Below, piece by piece: positions 43,124-51,961 of a DNA stretch of 64,000 bases. The position numbers and the translations under genes were made by a program. The notes below the pieces were generated by a model. It searched no databases, was not told where the DNA came from, and worked only from the letters and a program-made list of their open reading frames with translations. The DNA is from Xenophilus sp003671765. Lineage in GTDB: Bacteria > Pseudomonadota > Gammaproteobacteria > Burkholderiales > Burkholderiaceae_C. The stretch's first letter is position 1; the number at the start of each line of letters is the position of its first letter. The stretch covers positions 3,348,001-3,412,000 of the forward strand of contig CP166702.1 in the NCBI GenBank assembly GCA_051414805.1, written 5' to 3'.

Positions 43124-44809
43124 TCAGAGGACGATGCGGCGGTAGTCCGCCAGCAGCTGGCCCAGGAACGCGTTGAAACGCGCGGCCGCGGCGCCATCGA
43201 TGACGCGGTGGTCGTACGACAGCGACAGCGGCAGCACCAGGCGCGGCACGAACTGCTTGCCGTCCCACACCGGCTTCATCTGGCCCTTCGACAGGCCCAG
43301 GATGGCGACTTCGGGTGCGTTGATGATCGGCGTGAAGTGCGTGCCGCCGATACCGCCCAGCGAGCTGATCGAGAAGCAGCCGCCCTGCATGTCGGCCGAG
43401 CCGAGCTTGCCGTCGCGCGCCTTCTTGGCGAGCTCGCCCATCTCCTGGCTGATCTGGATGATGCCCTTCTTGTCCGCGTCCTTGAGCACCGGCACCACCA
43501 GGCCGTTGGGCGTGTCCGCCGCGAAGCCGATGTTGAAGTACTGCTTGTAGACGAGCGTGTCGCCGTCCAGGCTGGTGTTGAACTCGGGGAATTTCTTCAG
43601 TGCCGCGACCACCGCCTTGATGACGAAGGCCAGCATGGTCACCTTGACGCCCGACTTCTCGTTCTCCTTGTTGGTGGAGACGCGGAAGGCCTCCAGCTCG
43701 GTGATGTCGGCCTCGTCGTTGTTGGTGACGTGCGGGATCATCACCCAGTTGCGGTGCAGGTTGGCGCCGCTGAGCTTCTTGATGCGCGAGAGGTCCTTGC
43801 GCTCCACCGTGCCGAACTTGGTGAAGTCCACCTTCGGCCAGGGAATGAGGCCCAGCGCCGCGCCGTCGGCGCCGCCACCGCCGGCCGGCGCCTTGGCAGC
43901 CGAGGCCCTGGTCTGCGTGGCGCCGCTCATCACGGCCTTGGTGAAGGCCTGGACGTCGGCTTCGGTGATGCGGCCCTTGGGACCGGAACCCTTGACCTCT
44001 TCCAGCGGCACGCCGAGCTCGCGCGCGAACTTGCGCACCGAGGGCGAGGCATGCGGCAGGCTGCCGGTGGGCGCCTTGGTCGGGTCGTGCGCGGGTGCGG
44101 CCGCCGCGGGCGCCGCAGCAGCGGGCGCGGGTGCGGGCGACGTGGCCGATGCGACGGGCGCAGGCGCCGCGGCGGCGGCAGCTGCCGGCGCCGGTGCGGG
44201 CGCTGCCGAGCCCCCTGCCCCTTCGAGCACGGCGATCAGGTCGCCGATGTTGACCGTGTCGCCGACCTTGACCTTCAGCTCCTTGAGCGTGCCGGCCGCG
44301 GACGACGGGATCTCCATCGACGCCTTGTCCGACTCGACGGTGATGAGCGACTGCTCTTCCTTGATGGTGTCGCCGGGCTTGACGAGGACCTCGATCACGG
44401 CGACGTCCTTGAAGTCGCCGATGTCGGGCACCTTGACCTCGACCGGGCCGACAGCAGCGCTTGCTCCTGAATTCGTAGCAGGCTGCGCAGGCGCAGCGGG
44501 CGCTGCAGCCGCTTTCGGCTCGGAAGCCGGTGCCGCCGCAGGGGCCGGTGCGGGTGCCGCGGCGCCCGCCCCTTCGGCCTCGAGGACCAGCACGACCGAG
44601 CCCTCGCTCACCTTCGAGCCGACGTCGACCTTCAGTTCCTTCACCACGCCGGCGGCGGACGACGGAATCTCCATCGAGGCCTTGTCCGACTCGACCGTGA
44701 TCAGCGACTGTTCGGCCTTGACCGTGTCGCCCACCTTCACCAGCACCTCGATCACCGCGACTTCGTCGAAATCGCCGATGTCCGGCACCTTCACTTCAAT
44801 GGCTGCCAT
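43124..44809 (-). CDS. aceF: Dihydrolipoyl acetyltransferase (E2 of PDH), two lipoyl domains
   Basis: E2p transfers acetyl from lipoate to CoA and forms the PDH core. The 561-residue protein has two lipoyl domains with Lys43 and Lys162 (both in VESDKASMEIP), separated by an Ala/Pro linker. A second linker, a subunit-binding domain (PSVRKFARELGV...GRITEADVQAF) and the acetyltransferase core (SLSYDHRVIDGAAAARF) follow. The first linker, residues about 100-116, is encoded by a copy of the dispersed repeat. It follows aceE by 44 bp. Confidence 0.97.
   Translation of the reverse strand: MAAIEVKVPDIGDFDEVAVIEVLVKVGDTVKAEQSLITVESDKASMEIPSSAAGVVKELKVDVGSKVSEGSVVLVLEAEGAGAAAPAPAPAAAPASEPKAAAAPAAPAQPATNSGASAAVGPVEVKVPDIGDFKDVAVIEVLVKPGDTIKEEQSLITVESDKASMEIPSSAAGTLKELKVKVGDTVNIGDLIAVLEGAGGSAAPAPAPAAAAAAAPAPVASATSPAPAPAAAAPAAAAPAHDPTKAPTGSLPHASPSVRKFARELGVPLEEVKGSGPKGRITEADVQAFTKAVMSGATQTRASAAKAPAGGGGADGAALGLIPWPKVDFTKFGTVERKDLSRIKKLSGANLHRNWVMIPHVTNNDEADITELEAFRVSTNKENEKSGVKVTMLAFVIKAVVAALKKFPEFNTSLDGDTLVYKQYFNIGFAADTPNGLVVPVLKDADKKGIIQISQEMGELAKKARDGKLGSADMQGGCFSISSLGGIGGTHFTPIINAPEVAILGLSKGQMKPVWDGKQFVPRLVLPLSLSYDHRVIDGAAAARFNAFLGQLLADYRRIVL
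44463..44510 (+). repeat. Dispersed palindrome-hairpin repeat, copy in the aceF linker
   Basis: The box GCTCCTGAATTCGTAGC (44463-44479), spacer AGGCT, GCGCAGGCGCAGCGGGCGC (44485-44503) and TGCAGCC follow the standard layout. It is antisense to aceF and in frame between the two lipoyl domains. Confidence 0.75.
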
Positions 44810-44853
44810 GTTCTGTGTCTCCCGCCGCTAGGCGTGTGTGTTCTGGTTGTTGG

Positions 44854-47571
44854 TTACGCGTAGAGCGGGTTGATCTTGTCGGCCTTGATGGCGTACTTCT
44901 TGATCGCTTCGGCGACCTTGGTCGCGGGCACCGCGCCGTCGTCGGCCAGCGCACGCAGCGCGGCGACCACGATGTAGTGGCGGTTGATCTCGAAGTGCTC
45001 GCGCAGCTTGCTGCGGAAGTCGCTGCGGCCGAAGCCGTCGGTGCCCAGCACGCGGTAGCTGCGGCCCTTGGGGATGAAGGGACGGATCTGCTCGGCGTAG
45101 GCCTTCATGTAGTCGGTCGAGGCGACGACGGGACCGGTCGTGCCGCCCAGCTGCTGCGCCACGAAGGGCACGCGCTGCTCGTCGGTCGGGTGCAGCAGGT
45201 TCCAGCGGTCGACGTCCTGGCCGTCGCGCGCCAGCTCGTTGAAGCTCGGGCAGCTCCACACGCTCGCGGCCACGCCCCAGTCCTTCTCGAGCAGCTCCTG
45301 GGCAAAGAAGGATTCGCGCAGGATGGTGCCGCTGCCCAGCAGCTGCACCGTGGGCACGTTCTTGCCCTTGATGGCCGGCGCCTGCTTGCTCAGGTACATG
45401 CCCTTGATGATCTGCTCCTCGGTGCCGGGCTGCAGGCCGGGCATCGCGTAGTTCTCGTTGAGCAGCGTGAGGTAGTAGTAGACGTTCTCCTGCTTCTCGA
45501 CCATGCGCTTCAGGCCGTGGTGCAGGATGACGCCGACCTCGTGCGCGAAGGTGGGGTCGTAGCTCACGCAGTTCGGGATCGTGCCCGCGAGGATGTGGCT
45601 GTGGCCGTCCTCGTGCTGCAGGCCTTCGCCGTTGAGCGTGGTGCGACCCGAGGTGCCGCCCAGCAGGAAGCCGCGGGCCTGCATGTCGCCGGCCGCCCAG
45701 GCCAGATCGCCGATGCGCTGGAAGCCGAACATCGAGTAGTACACGTAGAACGGCACCATGATGCGGTTGTTCGTGCTGTAGCTCGTGGCCGCCGCGATCC
45801 AGCTGGCCATGCCGCCGGCTTCGTTGATGCCTTCCTGCAGGATCTGGCCGGCCTTGTCTTCCTTGTAGTACATGACCTGGTCCTTGTCGACCGGGGTGTA
45901 CTGCTGACCGTGCGGGTTGTAGATACCGACCTGGCGGAACAGGCCTTCCATACCGAAGGTGCGGGCCTCGTCCACCAGGATGGGCACGACGCGCGGGCCC
46001 AGGGCCTGGTCTCGCAGCAACTGCGTGAGGAAGCGCACGTAGGCCTGCGTGGTGCTGATCTCGCGGCCCTCGGCCGTGGGCTCGAGCACCGCCTTGAAGG
46101 TCTCGAGCGCGGGCACGGTGAAGCTCTCGTCGGCCTTCACGCGGCGGTGCGGCAGGTAGCCGCCCAGGGCCTTGCGGCGCTCGTGCAGGTACTTCATCTC
46201 CGGCGTGTCGTCGGCCGGCTTGTAGAAGGGCAGCTCGGCGACCTGGCTGTCCGGGATCGGGATGTTGAAGCGGTCGCGGAAGACCTTGATGTCCTCGTCG
46301 CTGAGCTTCTTGGTCTGGTGGACGGTGTTCTTGCCTTCGCCGATCTTGCCCATGCCGAAGCCCTTGACGGTCTTCACGAGCAGCACGGTGGGCTGGCCCT
46401 CATGGTTCTGCGCGGCGTGGAAGGCGGCATACACCTTCTGCGAGTCGTGGCCGCCGCGCTGCAGATTCCAGATCTCGTCGTCCGTCATGTTCTCGACCAT
46501 CTTGGCCGTGCGCGGGTCGCGGCCGAAGAAGTGCTTGCGGACGTAGGCGCCGTCGTTGGCCTTCATGGCCTGGTAGTCGCCGTCGTTGGTCTTCATCATG
46601 AGCTCGCGCAGGGCGCCGTCATGGTCCTTGGCGAGCAGCGCGTCCCAGCCCTTGCCCCAGATCAGCTTGATGACGTTCCAGCCCGAGCCGCGGAATTCGC
46701 CTTCGAGCTCCTGGATGATCTTGCCGTTGCCGCGCACCGGGCCGTCCAGGCGCTGCAGGTTGCAGTTGATGACGAAGATCAGGTTGTCGAGGTTCTCGCG
46801 CGCAGCGAGGCCGATGGCGCCCAGCGATTCGACCTCGTCCATCTCGCCGTCGCCGCAGAAGACCCAGACCTTGCGGTTGGCGGTGTCGGCGATGCCGCGG
46901 GCATGCAGGTACTTCAGGAAGCGCGCCTGGTAGATGGCCATCAGCGGGCCCAGGCCCATCGACACCGTCGGGAACTGCCAGAACTCGGGCATCAGCTTCG
47001 GGTGCGGGTAGCTCGACAGGCCCTTGCCGTCGACTTCCTGGCGGAAGTTCAGCAGTTGCTCTTCGGTCAGGCGCCCTTCGAGGTAGGCGCGGGCGTAGAT
47101 GCCGGGCGAGACGTGGCCCTGGATGTAAAGCAGGTCGCCACCGTGCTTCTCGCTCTCGGCCTGCCAGAAGTGGTTGAAGCCGGCGCCGAACATGCTGGCC
47201 AGCGATGCGAAGGAGCCGATGTGGCCGCCCAGGTCGCCGCCTTCGGGCGGGTGGTGGCGGTTGGCCTTGACCACCATCGCCATGGCGTTCCAGCGCATGT
47301 AGGCGCGCAGGCGCTGCTCGATCTCGAGGTTGCCGGGGCTGCGCGCCTCCATCTCGGGCTCGATGGTGTTCACGTAGCCGGTGTTGGCCGAGAACGGCAT
47401 GTCCACGCTGTTCTGGCGCGCGTGCTCGAGCAGCTCTTCCAGCAGGAAGTGGGCGCGTGCTGGGCCTTCGGCCTGGATGACGGCGGAGAGGGCATCCCTC
47501 CACTCCTTGGTTTCCTGCGTGTCCGCGTCGTTCGCAGCCGCGCCGAAGTGGTTCTCGGGATTCGCCGACAT
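44854..47571 (-). CDS. aceE: Pyruvate dehydrogenase E1 component (homodimeric type)
   Basis: AceE is the ThDP-dependent homodimeric E1 that decarboxylates pyruvate. The 905-residue protein shows the ThDP motif GDGEMDEVESLGAI with NLIFVINCN, the region GHVSPGIYARAYLEGRLTEEQL, and the typical C-terminal domain (YRVLGTDGFGRSDFRSKLREHF). Length (about 880-905) and sequence fit the proteobacterial AceE class. ATG 47569-47571 has AAGGAG upstream. It is the first gene of aceE-aceF-BPH-lpd and faces a divergent two-component system across a 189-bp gap. Confidence 0.97.
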   Translation of the reverse strand: MSANPENHFGAAANDADTQETKEWRDALSAVIQAEGPARAHFLLEELLEHARQNSVDMPFSANTGYVNTIEPEMEARSPGNLEIEQRLRAYMRWNAMAMVVKANRHHPPEGGDLGGHIGSFASLASMFGAGFNHFWQAESEKHGGDLLYIQGHVSPGIYARAYLEGRLTEEQLLNFRQEVDGKGLSSYPHPKLMPEFWQFPTVSMGLGPLMAIYQARFLKYLHARGIADTANRKVWVFCGDGEMDEVESLGAIGLAARENLDNLIFVINCNLQRLDGPVRGNGKIIQELEGEFRGSGWNVIKLIWGKGWDALLAKDHDGALRELMMKTNDGDYQAMKANDGAYVRKHFFGRDPRTAKMVENMTDDEIWNLQRGGHDSQKVYAAFHAAQNHEGQPTVLLVKTVKGFGMGKIGEGKNTVHQTKKLSDEDIKVFRDRFNIPIPDSQVAELPFYKPADDTPEMKYLHERRKALGGYLPHRRVKADESFTVPALETFKAVLEPTAEGREISTTQAYVRFLTQLLRDQALGPRVVPILVDEARTFGMEGLFRQVGIYNPHGQQYTPVDKDQVMYYKEDKAGQILQEGINEAGGMASWIAAATSYSTNNRIMVPFYVYYSMFGFQRIGDLAWAAGDMQARGFLLGGTSGRTTLNGEGLQHEDGHSHILAGTIPNCVSYDPTFAHEVGVILHHGLKRMVEKQENVYYYLTLLNENYAMPGLQPGTEEQIIKGMYLSKQAPAIKGKNVPTVQLLGSGTILRESFFAQELLEKDWGVAASVWSCPSFNELARDGQDVDRWNLLHPTDEQRVPFVAQQLGGTTGPVVASTDYMKAYAEQIRPFIPKGRSYRVLGTDGFGRSDFRSKLREHFEINRHYIVVAALRALADDGAVPATKVAEAIKKYAIKADKINPLYA

Positions 47572-47671
47572 CCTGTGTCTCCTTGATGTGTGTGGGCAGT
47601 AATTTAGTGCCGCTTCCTGCGGCCGCGGCAGTGTCTCACAAAAAATTGCTCATTCCAAATGGTGCGTATTG

Positions 47672-47688
47672 ATTTCTTTATGTGAAAT
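47672..47688. promoter_or_regulatory. Inverted repeat in the aceE / histidine-kinase intergenic region
   Basis: ATTTC-N7-GAAAT is a perfect 5-bp inverted repeat inside an AT-rich patch (about 47640-47690) of an otherwise GC-rich region, between two divergent promoters. It is a candidate operator; the regulator is not identified. No confident -35/-10 pair was found in the 189-bp gap. Confidence 0.35.
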
Positions 47689-47760
47689 ATTCGGCAGGCT
47701 TGCCATCGCGCATCAGGGTCTCGATCCACGTTGCGGAAGCCGACCCTCTACACTGGAACG

Positions 47761-50301
47761 ATGTCCGTCCCCAGCCTGCCCGTCACCCGCGATGCGGTCC
47801 CCGCTTCGCCCTTGTCGTGGTGGCGCAGGTGGTGGCGCCGGCAGACGCCGGTGATCCAGGACAGCGTCGCCATGCTGATGCCCCTGGTGGCGGTTCTGCT
47901 GTTCCTCGCCGCGCTGGTGGCGGCGTTCTATTACCTGCGCGCCGAGGAAATGGAACGCGAGCAGGAATCCGTGAAGCGCGACGTCGAATACGCGCAGCAG
48001 CGCCTTCGCCTGCGCCTGCTCGAGCGGCAGGAACAGCTGATGCGCCTGGCGCGCGATGCCGGCAACCGCGAGATCGACCCCAACGAGTTCGCCAGCCGCG
48101 CCGAGTCGCTGGTGAGCCAGTACCCCGAGCTCCAGGTGATCAGCTGGATCGACGACCGCCGTGCCGTACGTGCCAGCTATGCGGCGCCCAGCGTCCACCC
48201 CTCGCAACAGCATCCGCAGGGCGAAGTCCTGCGCCCCGGCGAGATCGAGAGCAACTACGCGCTCGCGCGCGAGCTGCGCCAGCCGGTGTTCTCGCAGCCG
48301 GGCGCCGGCCGCGAGCCGCCCTCCATGCTGCAACTGCACATCCCCCTGTACGACCAGGGGCTGTTCGCGGGGGTAGTGCTTGGCGAGTTCTCCATCGACG
48401 GCCTGCTGCGCTACGGCGTGCCGCCGGAGGTGTCGGCCCGCTACGCGGTGGCCCTGCTCGACGGCAAGGACGGCCTGCTGGCCGGCAACACCGTGAATCC
48501 GCGCGACGGCGCGGCGGTGCGCCTGCTGCCGTGGGCGGAACACACCAACCAGTTCGAAGTGCCCGTCTCCCCGGTGGGCAACGGGCTGGTGCTGCGCGCG
48601 CAGGCGTACCGCACCTCGCAGGGCTTGGTCGGCAATGGCCTGTTCTGGCTGGTCGCGGCGCTCAGCGTGCTCACGAGCTGGACGCTGATCGGCATGTGGG
48701 GCCACACCCGCCGCCGGCTGGCGGCGCAGCAGGCGCTGGTGGCCGAGACCAACTTCCGGCGCGCCATGGAGAACTCGATGCTCACCGGCATGCGGGTGCT
48801 CGACCTCTCGGGGCGCATCACCTATGTGAATGCCGCCTTCTGCGCGATGACCGGCTGGAGCGAGCAGGAACTGGTCGGCCAGACGCCGCCCTTCCCCTAC
48901 TGGCTCGAAGCCGACCACGAGATCATGAGCGAGCGGCTCGAGGAAGAAATCCACGGCCGGTCGCTGCCTGGCGGCTTCCAGGTGCGCGTCAAGCGCAAGA
49001 ACGGCAGCGTCTTCAACGCCCGCCTGTACGTCTCGCCGCTGATCGATGCGCACGGCCACCAGGCCGGCTGGATGACCTCGATGACCGACATCACCGAGCC
49101 CACCCGCATCCGCGAGCAGCTGTCGGCCTCGTACGAGCGCTTCACCACCGTGCTCGAAGCCCTCGATGCCTCGGTGTCGGTCGCGCCGCTGGGCAGCCAG
49201 GAACTGCTGTTCGCCAACAAGATGTACCGCTCCTGGTTCGGCTCCGACACCGAAGGGCACCTCGACATGGTGGCGCAGGCGGGCGTGCCGAACACGCCGG
49301 CGCAGGACTCCGCCTTCGACGACGTCGACGCGCTGGCCGGACTTCCGGTGGACACGCTCACCGCCGCGCAGGCGGCCAACAACGAGATCTTCCTGCCCGA
49401 ATTGGGCAAATGGCTGGAGGTGCGCTCGCGCTACCTCACCTGGGTCGACGGCCGTCTGGCGCAACTGGTGATCGCCACCGACATCACGCCGCGCCGCGAC
49501 GCCGAGGAGCAGGCCGCTGCCCAGGCCGACAAGGCCCAGGCCGCCAGCCGCCTGATCACCATGGGCGAGATGGCCTCCAGCGTGGCGCACGAGCTCAACC
49601 AGCCGCTGACGGCCATCAGCAACTACTGCAACGGGATGGCCTCGCGCATCCGCAGCCACCAGATCGACGAGGAGGCGCTGCTGGCCGCGCTGGACAAGAC
49701 CTCCAAGCAGGCGCAGCGCGCGGGCCAGATCATCCAGCGCATCCGCACCTTCGTGAAGCGCAGCGAGCCCAACCGCACGCCGGCCGAGGTGTCGACGATG
49801 GTGAGCGAGGCCGTCGAGCTGGCCGGCATCGAGCTGCGCCGGCGCAACGTGCGCCTGAACCACTACGTCGCCGCGCGCCTGCCCATCCTGCGCGTGGACC
49901 GCATCCTGATCGAGCAGGTGCTGGTCAACCTGATGAAGAACGCGGCCGAGTCGATCGACCTGGCCGACCGGCCGGTGGCGCGCCGCAGCGTGGAGCTGCG
50001 GGTGGTGCCGAAGGTGGTCGATGGCCACAACGCCGTCGAGTTCTCGGTCCAGGACACAGGCATGGGCCTGGCACCGGAGGTCATGGAGCGGCTGTACGAG
50101 GCCTTCTTCTCCACCAAGCCCGAGGGCATGGGCATCGGGCTCAACCTGTGCCGGACGATCGTGGAATCCCACCGCGGCCGGATGCAGGCGGAGAACCTCT
50201 ACAATGGTCCGGATGTGGTCGGATGCCGTTTTTCCTTCTGGATTCCGGTGTCCGGCGCTATCGATTCCGTAGCAAGCGACGAGGCAAAGGTACCTGCATG
50301 A
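47761..50301 (+). CDS. PAS-domain sensor histidine kinase (FixL/DctB-like)
   Basis: The 846-residue membrane kinase has TM1 at about 36-59, a periplasmic sensor of about 230 residues, TM2 at about 294-313, two PAS domains (about 330-445 and 458-575), and a HisKA/HATPase module. The phosphoacceptor is His610 in SSVAHELNQPLTAIS; the N box is NLMKNAAESI, and the G boxes are DTGMGLAP and GMGIGLNLC. ATG 47761 is preferred over an upstream TTG. Its stop overlaps the response-regulator start by 4 bp (ATGA). The last codons contain an orphan copy of the 17-bp box. Its divergence from aceE suggests it may sense a signal linked to pyruvate or redox state, but this is inference. Confidence 0.92.
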   Translation: MSVPSLPVTRDAVPASPLSWWRRWWRRQTPVIQDSVAMLMPLVAVLLFLAALVAAFYYLRAEEMEREQESVKRDVEYAQQRLRLRLLERQEQLMRLARDAGNREIDPNEFASRAESLVSQYPELQVISWIDDRRAVRASYAAPSVHPSQQHPQGEVLRPGEIESNYALARELRQPVFSQPGAGREPPSMLQLHIPLYDQGLFAGVVLGEFSIDGLLRYGVPPEVSARYAVALLDGKDGLLAGNTVNPRDGAAVRLLPWAEHTNQFEVPVSPVGNGLVLRAQAYRTSQGLVGNGLFWLVAALSVLTSWTLIGMWGHTRRRLAAQQALVAETNFRRAMENSMLTGMRVLDLSGRITYVNAAFCAMTGWSEQELVGQTPPFPYWLEADHEIMSERLEEEIHGRSLPGGFQVRVKRKNGSVFNARLYVSPLIDAHGHQAGWMTSMTDITEPTRIREQLSASYERFTTVLEALDASVSVAPLGSQELLFANKMYRSWFGSDTEGHLDMVAQAGVPNTPAQDSAFDDVDALAGLPVDTLTAAQAANNEIFLPELGKWLEVRSRYLTWVDGRLAQLVIATDITPRRDAEEQAAAQADKAQAASRLITMGEMASSVAHELNQPLTAISNYCNGMASRIRSHQIDEEALLAALDKTSKQAQRAGQIIQRIRTFVKRSEPNRTPAEVSTMVSEAVELAGIELRRRNVRLNHYVAARLPILRVDRILIEQVLVNLMKNAAESIDLADRPVARRSVELRVVPKVVDGHNAVEFSVQDTGMGLAPEVMERLYEAFFSTKPEGMGIGLNLCRTIVESHRGRMQAENLYNGPDVVGCRFSFWIPVSGAIDSVASDEAKVPA
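50257..50273 (+). repeat. Orphan 17-bp palindromic box at the end of the kinase gene
   Basis: GCTATCGATTCCGTAGC fits the box consensus, but no GC hairpin follows. It encodes the last part of the kinase tail (AIDSVA), just upstream of the response-regulator start. Confidence 0.5.
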
Positions 50302-50942
50302 GTTTGATCCCCAAGAAAGGCACGGTCTATGTGGTGGATGACGACGAAGCGGTGCGCGACTCGCTGCAATGGCTGCTCGAAGGCAAGGACTACCGCGTCC
50401 GCTGCTTCGATTCCGCCGAGTCCTTCCTGTCCCGCTACGACCCGCGCGAAGTCGCCTGCCTGATCGTCGACATCCGCATGGGCGGCATGACCGGCCTGGA
50501 ACTGCAGGACAAGCTCATCGAGCGCAAGTCCCCCCTGCCGATCGTGGTCATCACCGGCCACGGTGACGTGCCGATGGCGGTCGACTCGATGAAGAAGGGC
50601 GCCATGGACTTCATCCAGAAGCCCTTCAACGAGGAGGCCCTGGTCACGCTCGTCGAACGCATGCTCGACCATGCCCGCAGCGCTTTCGCGCAGCACCAGC
50701 AGTCGGCCAGCCGCGATGCGCTGCTGTCCAAGCTCACCGGCCGCGAGGCGCAGGTGCTCGAGCGCATCGTCGCCGGTCGCCTGAACAAGCAGATCGCCGA
50801 CGACCTGGGCATCAGCATCAAGACGGTGGAGGCGCACCGCGCCAACATCATGGAAAAGCTCAACGCCAACACCGTGGCCGACCTGCTGAAGATCGCGCTG
50901 GGCCAGACGCCCGCCCCTGCTGCCAAGGCCGCGACACCCTGA
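50298..50942 (+). CDS. FixJ/NarL-type response regulator
   Basis: The 214-residue protein has a receiver domain with acidic pocket DDDEA (14-18), phosphoacceptor Asp58 in IVDIRMGGM, the conserved TGHGD and KPF (Lys at the end of the domain), and a C-terminal LuxR-type HTH (KLTGREAQVLERIVAG...TVEAHRANIMEKL). It is the partner of the overlapping histidine kinase and should act as a DNA-binding activator. Its targets are unknown; the aceE upstream region is an obvious candidate. A terminator follows. Confidence 0.95.
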   Translation: MSLIPKKGTVYVVDDDEAVRDSLQWLLEGKDYRVRCFDSAESFLSRYDPREVACLIVDIRMGGMTGLELQDKLIERKSPLPIVVITGHGDVPMAVDSMKKGAMDFIQKPFNEEALVTLVERMLDHARSAFAQHQQSASRDALLSKLTGREAQVLERIVAGRLNKQIADDLGISIKTVEAHRANIMEKLNANTVADLLKIALGQTPAPAAKAATP

Positions 50943-50943
50943 C

Positions 50944-50999
50944 GCTACACATTTCATAGCTACGAGCGCCCGCCCCACCTGCGTGAGCGGGCGTTTTCA
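50944..50999 (+). terminator. Terminator after the response regulator, built from a repeat copy
   Basis: The box GCTACACATTTCATAGC (50944-50960) and spacer TACGA are followed by a stem CGCCCGC/GCGGGCG (50967-50973 and 50987-50993) with a 13-nt loop and TTTTCATTT. The layout is that of the dispersed repeat with a terminator-type 3' end. Confidence 0.85.
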
Positions 51000-51026
51000 T
51001 TTGCAAGATTCAGAAAGCCCCTCGCC

Positions 51027-51878
51027 ATGACCGCCCAGCTCATCGACGGCAACGCCCTCGCCCGCCAGATCCGCGCCGACGTCTCCGGCCGCACCGCCGC
51101 CCTCAAGGCGCGCGGCATCCAGCCCACGCTGGCCATCGTGCTCGTGGGTGACGACCCGGCCAGCCAGGTCTACGTGAAGCACAAGGTCAACGACAGCAGC
51201 GAGACCGGCCTGGTCGCGAATCTCGAGCGCTACCCGGCCGACATGGCCGAGGCCGACCTGCTGGCCCGCATCCACGCGCTGAACGACGACCCGGCCGTGC
51301 ACGGCATCCTGGTGCAGCTGCCGCTGCCGAAGCACATGGACAGCCACCAGGTGATCGAGGCCATCTCGCCCGCCAAGGACGTCGACGGCTTCCACGTCGC
51401 CAGCGCCGGCGCACTGATGGTCGGCCAGCCGGGCTTCTGGCCCTGCACGCCGCACGGCTGCATGAAGATGCTCGAATCGATCGGCTACGACCTGCGCGGC
51501 AAGCACGCTGTGGTCATCGGCCGCAGCAACATCGTGGGCAAGCCCATGGCCATGATGCTGCTGGCGCAGAACGCCACCGTCACCATCTGCCACAGCGCCA
51601 CGGCCGACCTGGGCGCCATGACGCGGCAGGCCGACGTCGTGGTCGCGGCCGTCGGCAAGGTGAATCTGCTCACGGCCGACATGGTCAAGCCGGGCGCGGT
51701 GGTCATCGACGTGGGCATGAACCGCAACGCCGAAGGCAAGCTCTGCGGCGACGTGGACTTCGCCGGCGTGAAGGAGGTGGCGGGCTGGATCACGCCCGTG
51801 CCCGGCGGCGTCGGCCCGATGACGCGCGCCATGCTGCTGGCCAACACCCTCGAGGCCGCGGAACGCGCGGCCGGCTGA
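51027..51878 (+). CDS. folD: Bifunctional methylenetetrahydrofolate dehydrogenase/cyclohydrolase FolD
   Basis: FolD interconverts 5,10-methylene- and 10-formyl-tetrahydrofolate with NADP+. The 283-residue protein has the signature segments GDDPASQVYVKHK (catalytic lysine region), QLPLPKHMD, SPAKDVDGF, GRSNIVGKPMAMML (NADP site) and PVPGGVGPMTRAML. The ATG at 51027 begins MTAQLIDGNALARQIR. It is a single-gene unit between the kinase operon and prlC, with 83 bp to the next gene. Confidence 0.97.
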   Translation: MTAQLIDGNALARQIRADVSGRTAALKARGIQPTLAIVLVGDDPASQVYVKHKVNDSSETGLVANLERYPADMAEADLLARIHALNDDPAVHGILVQLPLPKHMDSHQVIEAISPAKDVDGFHVASAGALMVGQPGFWPCTPHGCMKMLESIGYDLRGKHAVVIGRSNIVGKPMAMMLLAQNATVTICHSATADLGAMTRQADVVVAAVGKVNLLTADMVKPGAVVIDVGMNRNAEGKLCGDVDFAGVKEVAGWITPVPGGVGPMTRAMLLANTLEAAERAAG

Positions 51879-51961
51879 CGCGCTCCAACGGGCCACCATA
51901 GCGCGCCTCGATCGGCGCCATGCAAACGCCGGCGACTTGAAGCCACCCGCCTCGCCACAAA

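Noticed and set aside
44815..47586. A 923-codon plus-strand frame opposite aceE
   Set aside because: It is antisense to aceE and has the composition of a shadow frame; no motif supports a protein.
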